Made by a program: the position numbers and the translations under genes
Shown: positions 35,195-44,235 of the stretch, one piece after another
Layout of the letters: every line of letters begins with the position of its first letter
How positions within the stretch are numbered: position 1 is the first letter of the stretch
Notes under the pieces: generated by a model
Seen by the model: the letters and a program-made list of their open reading frames with translations, nothing else
Told to the model about the DNA's origin: nothing
Database searches by the model: none
NCBI GenBank assembly: GCA_043744255.1
Contig: JAYTVA010000110.1
Span: forward strand, 1-64,000
Origin: UKL13-2 sp043744255
GTDB taxonomy: Bacteria; Pseudomonadota; Gammaproteobacteria; Burkholderiales; Usitatibacteraceae
DNA: 64,000 bases
Reading direction: 5' to 3'

Positions 35195-36279
35195 GCGGAC
35201 TCTCCAGCAACTTCAGGGGTTGGTATGTGCGCGGGACGGCTGGGATGCAGCAGACCTTCGGCGAGCAGGCGTTCGACTTCCGTGGAAATCAAGGCCAGCA
35301 GCCCATGCTCGACTTCTGATGCAGCGCGCTCCAGTGCCTTTGAAAACGCGTAGGCATCGGCCGAACCGTGGCTTTTGACGACGACCCCCTTCAAGCCGAG
35401 TAATGTAGCGCCGTTGAAGCGGCGATGATCTACCCGTTCGCGAAAGCCGTTGATAACGGCGCTGGACGCGAATGCGGCCAGTTTGCGAAAGATATTTTTG
35501 GTGTATTCCTCCTTAAGAAATTCGCCAATCATCTTGGCCATTCCCTCGGACGTTTTCAGCATGACGTTACCGACAAAACCATCACACACGACCACATCGG
35601 TGGTGCCTTTGAAGATGTCGGTGCCTTCGATGTTGCCGTAAAAATTCAAGTGGCTCGCACGCAGCAGCTCGCCAGCGGCCTTGACCTTTTCGTTGCCCTT
35701 GATATCCTCTGAACCGATATTCAACAGACCCACCGTTGGGTTCGTGTTGCCGTCCACGGCCGTGGCCAACATGGCACCCATGATCGCAAATTGCAGCAGG
35801 TGTTCAGGAGAACAATCTGCGTTAGCGCCGAGATCAAGCGTGTAGACTACGCCCTTGCGGGTCGGCAGCGCCGCGCAGATCGCGGGGCGATCAATGCCGG
35901 GCAAGGTCTTCAAGACAAATTTGGCGGTGCCCATGAGCGCGCCGGTATTGCCTGCTGACACACAAGCGTGCGCGTCACCAGATTTAACGAGATCAATCGC
36001 GACTCGCATCGAGGAGTGTTTTTTGTGACGAATGGCGGAGCGAATATCTTCGTCCATCCCGACTACGTCAGGCGCCTCAACGATCTGGATTCTGCCTGCG
36101 CCGACCAGCGTGGCGGCATCGCCACCAGCACGCTTGAATTCAGCCTCGATGGCAGCGGTGCGGCCAACGAGGGATACGCGGCAACCCGGCGCTTGACGCA
36201 GAAATTGCAACGCAGCGGACGTCGTTACTGATGGGCCATGGTCGCCGCCCATCGCATCAATCGCGATATGAGTCTGCAT
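35191..36279 (-). CDS. plsX: Phosphate acyltransferase PlsX
   Basis: 362 residues. Makes acyl-phosphate from acyl-ACP for phospholipid synthesis, linking the fab genes with membrane lipid assembly. IAIDAMGGDHGPSVT at the N-terminus, HKKHSSMRVAIDLVKSGDA near residue 85, SAGNTGALMGTAK, and CDGFVGNVMLKTSEGM. Start ATG at 36279. It lies 164 bp from rpmF in the standard order. Confidence 0.97.
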   Translation of the reverse strand: MQTHIAIDAMGGDHGPSVTTSAALQFLRQAPGCRVSLVGRTAAIEAEFKRAGGDAATLVGAGRIQIVEAPDVVGMDEDIRSAIRHKKHSSMRVAIDLVKSGDAHACVSAGNTGALMGTAKFVLKTLPGIDRPAICAALPTRKGVVYTLDLGANADCSPEHLLQFAIMGAMLATAVDGNTNPTVGLLNIGSEDIKGNEKVKAAGELLRASHLNFYGNIEGTDIFKGTTDVVVCDGFVGNVMLKTSEGMAKMIGEFLKEEYTKNIFRKLAAFASSAVINGFRERVDHRRFNGATLLGLKGVVVKSHGSADAYAFSKALERAASEVEHGLLALISTEVERLLAEGLLHPSRPAHIPTPEVAGESA

Positions 36280-36443
36280 ATGTTGGGCGCGTCCCCTGAA
36301 GCGAGACCGAGCAGTTTAGCGCGTTCTCAACGACGTTCTTATTATCAAATTCGCACAGCGCCAATCCGGCAACTCATGACGCTGAGAACCACTGCCCTCA
36401 GCATCATGTCGGTCAGCGCTGGTGGCGACGCTACGCAAACGAT

Positions 36444-36626
36444 TTATTCGTCGGCTTTAGTCTTGATGATTTTCTTGCCACGATAGTAGCCGCTCGGCGA
36501 GACGTGGTGACGCAGATGCGTTTCGCCGGTTGTTGGCTCGACCGCCAATGGTGGGTTGGTCAGAAAGTCGTGCGCGCGATGCATGCCACGCTTGGACGGC
36601 GACTTCTTGTTTTGTTGAACTGCCAT
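36444..36626 (-). CDS. rpmF: 50S ribosomal protein L32
   Basis: 60 residues, basic. MAVQQNKKSPSKRGMHRAHD at the start is the L32 signature. The zinc-binding cysteines of some L32 forms are absent (HLRHHVSPSGYYRGKKI), as usual in betaproteobacteria. Start ATG at 36626, with a strong AGGAG site. It lies between yceD and plsX, its usual place. Confidence 0.98.
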   Translation of the reverse strand: MAVQQNKKSPSKRGMHRAHDFLTNPPLAVEPTTGETHLRHHVSPSGYYRGKKIIKTKADE

Positions 36627-36711
36627 GGTGATTCTCCTGATTAAAAATGATTACTGAATTTGATTTCGTGGTGCTGCGCAGCGGATACAAAATGCTGCGT
36701 GACAAAAATTT

Positions 36712-37257
36712 CTACTGCTTATTTTCCATCGACTTTTTCAACGTCGCCAATTTGGCAAACGGCGAGGGCTTTTTTGCCGGTGCACCATCAACCCCATTTT
36801 GCTTGCGCCCCTCGCCTCTAGCAACGGAGGCCTTGTCAGGCTTCGCGGTGATTGCCCAGAGCGGCAAATCGAGCAGAATTTCCTCTTCGATCAGCGCCTC
36901 AACCTCAAACTCCGCACCCAATGCTACGTAGTCCTCGTCAGCCGCTTCGTCTTCGAGCGGCGGCAATTCTGATTCTTCGTTGACCACCACGAGGCGACTT
37001 TCTATTGCCAAGTCGTGATGTTCGGGCTCCAAGGTTTTCGGGTCAAGCAGAAAAAACCAACCTGTAATTATACACTTAACGCGTTTTACCCGTCCACCGC
37101 TGGCATCGACTGACTCGGCACCGCTGAGCGTGTAGTCAATTTCCCCTTCTGGCAACGCCAGAAACGGCTTGAGACGGCTCAGCGACGCTGCCGTACACTG
37201 CCCTGCAATCACTTGCGCCGTGCGGGTAAATCGATCAACGGAAATCTTGGTGGTCAT
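36712..37257 (-). CDS. yceD: YceD/DUF177-family protein
   Basis: 181 residues from ATG at 37257 (an open frame runs upstream to 37353). DUF177 proteins are needed for normal 23S rRNA accumulation in plants and bacteria. Features: VIAGQCTAASLSRLKPFLAL, CIITGWFFLLDPKTLEPEHH, acidic stretch SELPPLEDEAADEDYVALG, ILLDLPLWAI, and C-terminal KKPSPFAKLATLKK. The two conserved cysteine positions of many homologues are partly present. It precedes rpmF by 85 bp, the usual pair. Confidence 0.92.
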   Translation of the reverse strand: MTTKISVDRFTRTAQVIAGQCTAASLSRLKPFLALPEGEIDYTLSGAESVDASGGRVKRVKCIITGWFFLLDPKTLEPEHHDLAIESRLVVVNEESELPPLEDEAADEDYVALGAEFEVEALIEEEILLDLPLWAITAKPDKASVARGEGRKQNGVDGAPAKKPSPFAKLATLKKSMENKQ

Positions 37258-37332
37258 GGCGGCCAGGTTGCTGGCGCGGGCGCGGGTTGGAAACAAACGC
37301 CGCACTGCGATAGGAGCGATAAGAGGAGGCAG

Positions 37333-37959
37333 ATGATACAATTTGGCGGTCAAAAAGTCAAAAAGTCATTGATTTTGAAGAAAAAAATCGTCCTCGCCTC
37401 CACCTCGCGGTATCGTGCAGAATTATTGTCCCGTTTGCAAATTCCGTTCGTCACTGCGCGTCCGGACTGCGACGAAACACCGCTCCCTAGCGAGTTACCT
37501 GCCAAGACCGCGCTCCGCCTTGCGGAAGCCAAAGCGCGCAGCATTGCGCACAGTTTTAGTGACGCGCTGATTATCGGCTCGGATCAAGTTGCCGAACTCA
37601 ATGGGCAGCCGCTCGGTAAGCCTGGCACACGTGAACGTTCGTTCGCGCAACTGACGGCGATGCGTGGGCAACGCGTGATTTTTCATACGGCGCTCACCCT
37701 GCTCGATACCACCACCCTGAGAGCCCAATCGCGGGTAGTGCCAACCACTGTTCTAGTCCGCAACTACTCCGCCGCTGAGATTGAGCATTATCTGGATCAC
37801 GAAGATGCGCTCGATTGCGCCGGTAGCGCCAAATCAGAGGGCTTGGGCGTGGCGCTGATTCAGAAAATGGAGAGCGACGATCCCACCGCGCTAATCGGCC
37901 TACCGCTGATCGCGCTCACTGATCTACTGCTGCAAATGAATTATCGAGTGCTGGCGTGA
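37333..37959 (+). CDS. maf: Maf-family nucleotide pyrophosphatase (YceF-like)
   Basis: 208 residues from ATG at 37333, which has GAGGAGG just before it. Maf proteins hydrolyse non-canonical or modified nucleoside triphosphates. VLASTSRYRAELLSRLQI near residue 20, then CDETPLPSELPAKTALRLA, IGSDQVAELNGQPLGKPG and the C-terminal GLGVALIQKMESDDPTALIG. Divergent from yceD with about 75 bp between the starts; the position matches yceF of E. coli. It ends in a GTGA overlap with the methyltransferase gene. Confidence 0.95.
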   Translation: MIQFGGQKVKKSLILKKKIVLASTSRYRAELLSRLQIPFVTARPDCDETPLPSELPAKTALRLAEAKARSIAHSFSDALIIGSDQVAELNGQPLGKPGTRERSFAQLTAMRGQRVIFHTALTLLDTTTLRAQSRVVPTTVLVRNYSAAEIEHYLDHEDALDCAGSAKSEGLGVALIQKMESDDPTALIGLPLIALTDLLLQMNYRVLA

Positions 37960-38672
37960 GCGACAAATTCGGCACGCTGTATTTGATCCCGACGCATCTC
38001 GCCGAACCTATCGCTGCCGATGCGATTCTGCCACGCGACGTACTCGCCATCGCGCTGCGGCTTGAACACTACATCGCAGAAAATGCCAAGACAGCGCGCG
38101 CATTCCTGAAGGGCATTGGCTTGGCGCGCCCGTTGCAGGAAATTTCAATCGCCGAACTCGACAAGCACGCACCGCAGAACGCAATCGACGCGCTATTGAC
38201 ACCGCTAATGGCGGGGCACGACGTGGGCCTGGTCTCCGAAGCGGGCGCGCCAGCGGTCGCGGATCCCGGTGCACTGATTGTTGCGACGGCACATGCGCGA
38301 GGAGTACGCGTGGCCCCGATGGTCGGCGCGTCGTCGATTCTGTTGGGGCTGATGGGCTCAGGGCTGAACGGCCAGCGATTCGCGTTTCACGGGTATCTAC
38401 CGCAGGAAAAATTGGCGCGGCAAAAAGCGATTGCTGAATTCGAACGCGAATCACGGCAAAAAAACATGACGCAAATTTTTATTGAAACACCGTATCGCAA
38501 TGCCCCCACATTTGCCGACTTGCTGACGACACTCAATGAAGCGACACAACTGTGCGTCGCCGCCAATCTCACTGCGAGCGATGAGCGCATTCAAACAACG
38601 AGCGTAAATAGCTGGCGAAAACGCAACGCAAGCCTAGAAAAAGTGCCAACGCTATTTTTGTTTCTTGCTTAG
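37956..38672 (+). CDS. SAM-dependent methyltransferase of the RsmI/tetrapyrrole-methylase fold
   Basis: 238 residues from GTG at 37956, overlapping the maf stop. Features: TLYLIPTHLAEP at the start, DVGLVSEAGAPAVADPGALIV near residue 87, and GASSILLGLMGSGLNGQRFAFHGYLP near 125. This is the RsmI-type core, in which RsmI 2'-O-methylates C1402 of 16S rRNA. The stand-alone gene downstream of maf in betaproteobacteria is a shorter paralogue of RsmI, and its substrate is not established. Confidence 0.88.
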   Translation: MSDKFGTLYLIPTHLAEPIAADAILPRDVLAIALRLEHYIAENAKTARAFLKGIGLARPLQEISIAELDKHAPQNAIDALLTPLMAGHDVGLVSEAGAPAVADPGALIVATAHARGVRVAPMVGASSILLGLMGSGLNGQRFAFHGYLPQEKLARQKAIAEFERESRQKNMTQIFIETPYRNAPTFADLLTTLNEATQLCVAANLTASDERIQTTSVNSWRKRNASLEKVPTLFLFLA

Positions 38673-38675
38673 CGA

Positions 38676-41600
38676 TTACGCCAGTGCGCTCGGCAATATC
38701 GGCTGTAACAATACGCATTTTTTCGCCAGAATTGGCTCAATATCTTTTGCTGACAGTGGCACGCTAAAGAAATATCCTTGCCCGACGGTGCAGCCTTTTG
38801 AGCGCAACAGGGAAAGCTGCCCGGCCGTTTCGACACCCTCAGCGATGATGTCGAGATTGAGACTTTTCGCCATGCTGATGATCGCGACAACAATAGCGGA
38901 ATCGTTGGGATCGACGGTGATTTCACGCACGAAGCTCTGGTCGATCTTCAGCTTGGAAATGGGCAGGCGTTTCAGATACGACAAACTCGAATAGCCGGTA
39001 CCGAAGTCGTCCACGGCCAGTTGAATACCCATCGCCGAAATTTCATTGAGCACCGCAATCGTGCCTTCAGCTTGGCGCATCACTTGACTCTCGGTGATTT
39101 CAAGTTCCAAAAACTCCGCGCGCAGGCCGGTACGTTTGAGGATGCCAATCAACGTCTGCGTGAAGCTTCTGTCGGTCAACTGACGTGCCGATAAGTTCAC
39201 CGACATGCGAATCGGCGGCAACCCTTGTTCCTGCCACGCCTTGTTTTGTCGGCAACTCTCTTCGAGTACCCATCGACCCAATTCATTGATGAGGCCGGTT
39301 TCTTCCGCCAGCGGAATGAATTCGCCCGGCATCATCGTCACGCCATCCGCCGTGACCCAGCGCACCAGCGATTCGTTAGCGACAATTTCACCGGTGACCA
39401 AATCAATTTGCGGCTGGTAGACCAATGAAAATTCGCCGTTTTGCACTGCGGCGCGCAAATTCGATTCGAGCGTTGCTCGGCGCTTGACCGCCACGTTCAT
39501 CTGCGAAGCGAAAAACTGATAGGTGTTTTTGCCGAGGCTCTTGCCATGGAACATCGCCGTGTCAGCGTTCTTGAGCAGCGTCGAGGCGTCGCGACCGTCG
39601 TCAGGGAACATGGCAATGCCCATCGAACCCGACACGTGCTGCGCTGAACCGGCGATCTGAAAGGGTGCCCGCAGTGCATCGAGCATTTTTTGCGCGACCC
39701 GGGTCGCGCCCTGATGACCTTCCAGCTCATCCAGTAGCACGATAAATTCGTCGCCGCCCTGCCGAGCGATCGTGTCGTGAGAGCGTACCGATGCTGAGAG
39801 ACGGTAAGCAATTCCGCGCAACAAATCATCACCAGCATCGTGGCCGAGCGTGTCGTTAATATTTTTGAAGTTGTCGATGTCGATAAAGATAACCGCGAGC
39901 TTTTTCCCACTGCGCGCAGCGCGGTTGATTGCCGACGAGATCCTATCCTGCATCAGGGCGCGATTGGGAAGATCGGTCAGCGCGTCGTGGTACGCAAGGT
40001 GTGCGATGCGTTGTTCAATTTCGTGGCGCGCGGTCACATCGCGAGTGTTGACGACAATGCCGCGAACGGCGGGCACGTCCAGACAGCTCTTGCCAATCGA
40101 CTCCAACACCCGCCAAGTGCCGTCGCTCGCCTGCGCGCGGAATTGAAACGGCTCATCCTCATGACCCCCTTCGACCACTTCTTGGAGTTTCGCGCGTAAC
40201 CCATCCACGTCGTCGCGATGGACAAAGTCAAATTGGCTGCGGCCAATCATCGCGCTAGGGTCCACGCCCATCAAGTGGCGCACCGACGGACTCTGGTAGG
40301 TGATGATACCCTCAGCATCAATCACGGTGACTAAGTCCATCGCGCTCTCGGTGAGCATCTGGAATCGCCCTTCCGAGGCCTGTAGCGCTTCCTCGACTTG
40401 CTTGAAATCAGTGATGTCGGTGAGAACACCGATCACACCTGCGGGCTCGCCGGAGGGGTTGGTAAACCGGCTAATGTGCTTCAACATGCGCCGAGTTTGG
40501 CCTTGGCCGGACACCACCGCGATCTCGCTAACCACCGACTTACCCGTCGCAAGCACGCCACGATCCTCACTCGCGGCGACCTCGGCTAGACCCGGGGCCA
40601 GTAACTCAGCGGGGCCCTTGCCGATCCAGTCCTCACGTCGTTGCCCCATGAATACTTCCCACGCGCGGTTGAAGCCTAGGTAGCGGTTATCCAGCCCCTT
40701 GTAGAATATCTGGTTGGGCAGTACTTCGAGAAGTTCCTTGGTGAAGTGCAATTGCTGATCCAGCGTGCGCCCGGTCTCTTTGAGCTCCGTGATGTCTGAA
40801 CAAGTCACCAGAATACCGACCACTTCCTGATCAAGCCCACGCAACGGTGCGGCGGAAACGCTGATTTCCAGCGTCCTGCCGCCGGGGCTGTGCCAGATAA
40901 TTTCCAGATTGCTGACCTCGTTGCCCGCTAAAACCTGCTGGCGCAATTGCAGCGTTTGCGCACGCGATGTACCTGTATACAGCGGCGAAGGCCGACCCAA
41001 CACATCATCTTCCGCGAAGCCAAACAAACGCTCGGCGGCAGGATTCCACAGAGTGACGATGCCATTTGGCGTCACAGAATAAATCGCCAACGGTGAGGTT
41101 TCTACAATCGCGCGTAATGATTCATTGAGCGCACCCAGCGTCTCTTGGGCAGCGTGATATTGCGAAACATCTTCAAGTGAAGCAATGCTATAAAGCGGCT
41201 CCGCATTCGCCCCTTTCACCACGACGCCAGTGTATTGCGCCCACATGACCGAACCATCCTTGCGCACGTAACGCGTCTCTGACGCGTCCGCAGTGCTGCT
41301 GGCCAGTGCGCGCGCGATGAGCGAGCCCTCGGCCAGCCGGTCATCCGGGTGCGTCAGATCGACGAACCGTCGTCCCAGCAATTCAACGCTGGTGTACCCG
41401 AGCATTTCGCAGAAGCGCCGGTTCACGATCACTAGGCGGCCCTGTAAATCAACCTGCGTGAGTCCGACCCCGACCAGTTCAAAAGCCTCACGGAATTTGC
41501 GCTCGCTATCGGCAAGCTCGCGCTCGCGCTGGCGCACGGATATGGCTGCGGTCGCGAGCGCGGTATCCAAATGGCCTAGTTCCGCGAACCCTGTCTTCGC

Positions 41601-42089
41601 GTGCCCGCTTGACGGGTAGGCACGAATGTCACTTTGTTCGAGCGTCTCGGTGAAGCGACGAATTGGTGCGCTGACGTGACGCGCCAACCAAGCCCCCGCC
41701 GCCGCCGCCAGCATTAGCCCGGCGCCACTCGCGACTAGCAACCACACACGTAAGCGCGTGATGATTTCAACTGGCAATTCGCCGTTGCGCGCGGCGAATT
41801 CGAACCCAAGCACCAGCACCCCAATAAGCAGCAAGGCTGCCAAGGTCACGCCGAGAATAATTCGTGCGCTCAGACTCATACGCGATGCACTGTTTGCCGC
41901 GCGACCATCGGATGCGCCGACAGGAGTATCAGTGATCGGCGTTGTCGGGGACATAACGGGTACTGATGCTAGATTTGGCCGCACCGCTCTCACCGCGCCA
42001 TTCTGGACCAAGGCACTGGTCAGACGAGTCACGCCGTCCGATTCGCCCCCTGTTCTGCTCCCGCCCTGCACTGCGTTGTCGTCCACCAT
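38676..42089 (-). CDS. Membrane sensor with four PAS domains, GGDEF and EAL domains (c-di-GMP turnover)
   Basis: 1137 residues. Two membrane helices (about 73-99 and 113-135) with a HAMP-like segment, then four PAS domains (about 200-700, with PAC motifs). The GGDEF domain (about 705-870) has the intact signature RQGGDEFIVLL, so cyclase activity is possible. The EAL domain (about 885-1125) has DDFGTGYSSLSYLKRLPI and NESLVRWV, that is ESL in place of EAL. It therefore combines a possible diguanylate cyclase with a possible or altered phosphodiesterase. The start is taken as ATG at 42089; internal methionines near residues 46 and 71 are alternatives. It separates rluC/gph from maf, unlike in E. 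coli, and may signal to PilZ. Confidence 0.93.
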   Translation of the reverse strand: MVDDNAVQGGSRTGGESDGVTRLTSALVQNGAVRAVRPNLASVPVMSPTTPITDTPVGASDGRAANSASRMSLSARIILGVTLAALLLIGVLVLGFEFAARNGELPVEIITRLRVWLLVASGAGLMLAAAAGAWLARHVSAPIRRFTETLEQSDIRAYPSSGHAKTGFAELGHLDTALATAAISVRQRERELADSERKFREAFELVGVGLTQVDLQGRLVIVNRRFCEMLGYTSVELLGRRFVDLTHPDDRLAEGSLIARALASSTADASETRYVRKDGSVMWAQYTGVVVKGANAEPLYSIASLEDVSQYHAAQETLGALNESLRAIVETSPLAIYSVTPNGIVTLWNPAAERLFGFAEDDVLGRPSPLYTGTSRAQTLQLRQQVLAGNEVSNLEIIWHSPGGRTLEISVSAAPLRGLDQEVVGILVTCSDITELKETGRTLDQQLHFTKELLEVLPNQIFYKGLDNRYLGFNRAWEVFMGQRREDWIGKGPAELLAPGLAEVAASEDRGVLATGKSVVSEIAVVSGQGQTRRMLKHISRFTNPSGEPAGVIGVLTDITDFKQVEEALQASEGRFQMLTESAMDLVTVIDAEGIITYQSPSVRHLMGVDPSAMIGRSQFDFVHRDDVDGLRAKLQEVVEGGHEDEPFQFRAQASDGTWRVLESIGKSCLDVPAVRGIVVNTRDVTARHEIEQRIAHLAYHDALTDLPNRALMQDRISSAINRAARSGKKLAVIFIDIDNFKNINDTLGHDAGDDLLRGIAYRLSASVRSHDTIARQGGDEFIVLLDELEGHQGATRVAQKMLDALRAPFQIAGSAQHVSGSMGIAMFPDDGRDASTLLKNADTAMFHGKSLGKNTYQFFASQMNVAVKRRATLESNLRAAVQNGEFSLVYQPQIDLVTGEIVANESLVRWVTADGVTMMPGEFIPLAEETGLINELGRWVLEESCRQNKAWQEQGLPPIRMSVNLSARQLTDRSFTQTLIGILKRTGLRAEFLELEITESQVMRQAEGTIAVLNEISAMGIQLAVDDFGTGYSSLSYLKRLPISKLKIDQSFVREITVDPNDSAIVVAIISMAKSLNLDIIAEGVETAGQLSLLRSKGCTVGQGYFFSVPLSAKDIEPILAKKCVLLQPILPSALA

Positions 42090-42191
42090 CTTGTTCTACG
42101 TCCCTCGTGACGCGCCTTGTTACTGGCCTCGCGTGCATCACGTCTGCACCGCGAACACACATTCTTATTGTCGTTGCCATGAACTTCTACA

Positions 42192-42551
42192 TCAGTTTGT
42201 ATCGGCAATACTCGTTGTTAGCCACACCGCGCCATCGCTCTCCAAGATCGCAATTTTCGAGAGCGATGATCCGTGGCAGGGGCCGTCAATGCAAAGCCCG
42301 GTTGCCGCCTCGAACAGCGCGCCGTGAGTAGCACAAACCAAGTATAAACCTGATTCGTCAAACACCTGCCCCGGCTGCCAGTCCAGGTCGGTGCCGCGGT
42401 GCGGACAGCGATTAATGTAGGCGTGGACGGCGTTGTTGAAGGCAACGACTATGCCGGGCGCGCCGCCGCCTGCGCTTGGAATCTCGAAGCGAACGGCCAA
42501 GCCACCATCGAGGAGCTCGGCGCGCGCGCAAATTTTTTGCGCGTTTTTCAC
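42192..42551 (-). CDS. Rieske [2Fe-2S] protein, ferredoxin type
   Basis: 119 residues from GTG at 42551, which overlaps the stop of the HAD gene (GTGA). Rieske ligands: C-P-H (INRCPHRGTDLDW near residue 48) and C-x2-H (VCATHGALFEAATG near 72). Small soluble Rieske proteins pass electrons to oxygenases or reductases. The partner enzyme is not nearby. The coupling with a phosphoglycolate-phosphatase-like gene and rluC is common in Burkholderiales. Confidence 0.9.
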   Translation of the reverse strand: MKNAQKICARAELLDGGLAVRFEIPSAGGGAPGIVVAFNNAVHAYINRCPHRGTDLDWQPGQVFDESGLYLVCATHGALFEAATGLCIDGPCHGSSLSKIAILESDGAVWLTTSIADTN

Positions 42552-43210
42552 GCGTGTTTCCGCAACCAGGCGCCAAGTTCCGCGACTGATTCGACCACTG
42601 CGCACGTCTCGAACTGCGTGAGTGCCTCGCGCGGGTGAGCGCCGTAGCTGACTGCGATGACTGGCGTGCCCGCATTTTTCGCGAGATTGAGGTCATGAGT
42701 CGTATCGCCAATCATCAGCGTTCGCGCAGGCTCGACTCCCAGCGCATCCATCAAGTGCAGCAGCATGTCTGGGTGCGGCTTGGGAAAACCTTCATCGCCG
42801 CAGCGCGAGGCGTGAAAATGTGGCTTGAGTTCGGTGTAACGAAAAGCGCGCTCCAAGCCCAAGCGCGGCTTGCCAGTGGCGACGGCGAGGAATCGTTCAG
42901 GATGCGCGAGCTTCGCGAGCAGTTCCCGCACACCTTCGTACAACGGCGCTTCGTCGTCGCGAGGCACGTAGTGATGACGGAAACGTTCAGCGAAGCGCAT
43001 CCGATCCGTAGTCGATAACTCTGGAAATAATGTTTCACTCGATTGCTGCAAACCGAGGCCCATGATGTGCTTGGCCTCGACGGCGGTCGGCTCACGCAAT
43101 CCCAACTCGCGCGCGGCGAGTTGAATACACTCGGCGATCAATCCGGTTGAGTTGCTGAGCGTGCCGTCCCAATCGAAAACGATCAGGTCAAAATTGTTTA
43201 CTGGAATCAT
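42548..43210 (-). CDS. HAD-IA hydrolase, phosphoglycolate-phosphatase-like
   Basis: 220 residues. HAD motif I FDWDGTLSNSTGLIAE near residue 12, motif II equivalent AVATGKPRLGLERAF, and motif III/IV GDTTHDLNLAKNAGTPVIAV. The small alpha-helical cap places it near Gph/PGP. The substrate is not proven; 2-phosphoglycolate or another small sugar phosphate is likely. It starts 4 bp inside the end of rluC and overlaps the Rieske gene by 4 bp, so the three genes are translated as one unit. Confidence 0.9.
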   Translation of the reverse strand: MIPVNNFDLIVFDWDGTLSNSTGLIAECIQLAARELGLREPTAVEAKHIMGLGLQQSSETLFPELSTTDRMRFAERFRHHYVPRDDEAPLYEGVRELLAKLAHPERFLAVATGKPRLGLERAFRYTELKPHFHASRCGDEGFPKPHPDMLLHLMDALGVEPARTLMIGDTTHDLNLAKNAGTPVIAVSYGAHPREALTQFETCAVVESVAELGAWLRKHA

Positions 43211-44235
43211 TTCGCCAATTTCGTTTGACCACGCAAAAATACCAAATACCTCACCAAATCTGGCGTTTGCGGCGATTCGATGGCCAGCATTTCGCCCGTA
43301 AGCGGATGCGGAAAACGAATCAAACGCGCATGCAAAAACATCCGTTTCAGCCCACCATTCTTCACCGCCTGCGCGATTTTATTCAACGCGAAATCACCAT
43401 ATTTATCGTCGCCAATAATCGGAAAGCCAAGGTGCGATAAATGCACGCGAATTTGATGCGTGCGGCCGGTACGAATATCGCAATCGAGCAAGGTCGCCAT
43501 GCCCAGCCGCTCGACGCGCGTGAAAATGGTGTGCGCATCTTGGCCGTCTTCTTCGTCCACAGATACTCGCTTTTCGCCGCCCAAGGTCTGAAACTTGGCG
43601 AGCTTCATGCGCACATGGCGCTTCTCATCCGTCCAATCGCCTTTCACCAGCGCGTAGTAATGTTTTTCGATGCGGGTCGCGGTTTCGCCGCGCAGCATCG
43701 CGTGCATGCCGGTGAGCGCGCTGCGCTTTTTCGCGATCAACAACACGCCCGAGGTTTCGCGATCCAAGCGGTGCACCAGTTCCAAATATTTCGCCTCGGG
43801 TCGTTGTGCGCGCAGCGCTTCGATCACGCCGAAGCTGACGCCACTGCCGCCATGCACCGCCATCCCCGCTGGTTTATCGACGGCAATCAAGGCATCGTCT
43901 TCAAACAGAAAGGCCAATGACTGGCGCGCCTTTTCCGCCATTTTCGCCTCGGACGGCACGTTGGCGTTGACCTTTGCCAGCTTGATCGGCGGCACGCGCA
44001 CCAGATCGCCCTCGACGACGCGGTAGGCGGCGTCCACCCTGCCCTTGTTCACCCGCACCTCGCCCGAGCGCACGATCCGGTAGACGTGGCTCTTGGGCAC
44101 GCCCTTGAGCAACGCCACCAGATAGTTGTCGAGCCGCTGCCCGACGCTGGCTTCGTCGATGGTCATCACGCTGGCCGCCTCGGCGTTGGGTGCGGGCAAC
44201 GTGTCCGTCGGTGGTTTGTGCGCCGGGGGAACCAT
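43207..44235 (-). CDS. rluC: 23S rRNA pseudouridine synthase RluC
   Basis: 342 residues. Converts uridines 955, 2504 and 2580 (E. coli numbering) of 23S rRNA to pseudouridine. An S4 domain at the N-terminus (GQRLDNYLVALLKGVPKSHV, residues about 32-90) is followed by the catalytic domain with Asp in VHRLDRETSGVLLIAKK near residue 150, and GRTHQIRVHLSHLGFPIIGD near 260. Start ATG at 44235. Divergent from rne, the conserved arrangement. On the reverse strand TTCAAA-N16-TATAAC lies just before the gene as a possible promoter, which would give a very short leader. Confidence 0.95.
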   Translation of the reverse strand: MVPPAHKPPTDTLPAPNAEAASVMTIDEASVGQRLDNYLVALLKGVPKSHVYRIVRSGEVRVNKGRVDAAYRVVEGDLVRVPPIKLAKVNANVPSEAKMAEKARQSLAFLFEDDALIAVDKPAGMAVHGGSGVSFGVIEALRAQRPEAKYLELVHRLDRETSGVLLIAKKRSALTGMHAMLRGETATRIEKHYYALVKGDWTDEKRHVRMKLAKFQTLGGEKRVSVDEEDGQDAHTIFTRVERLGMATLLDCDIRTGRTHQIRVHLSHLGFPIIGDDKYGDFALNKIAQAVKNGGLKRMFLHARLIRFPHPLTGEMLAIESPQTPDLVRYLVFLRGQTKLAK

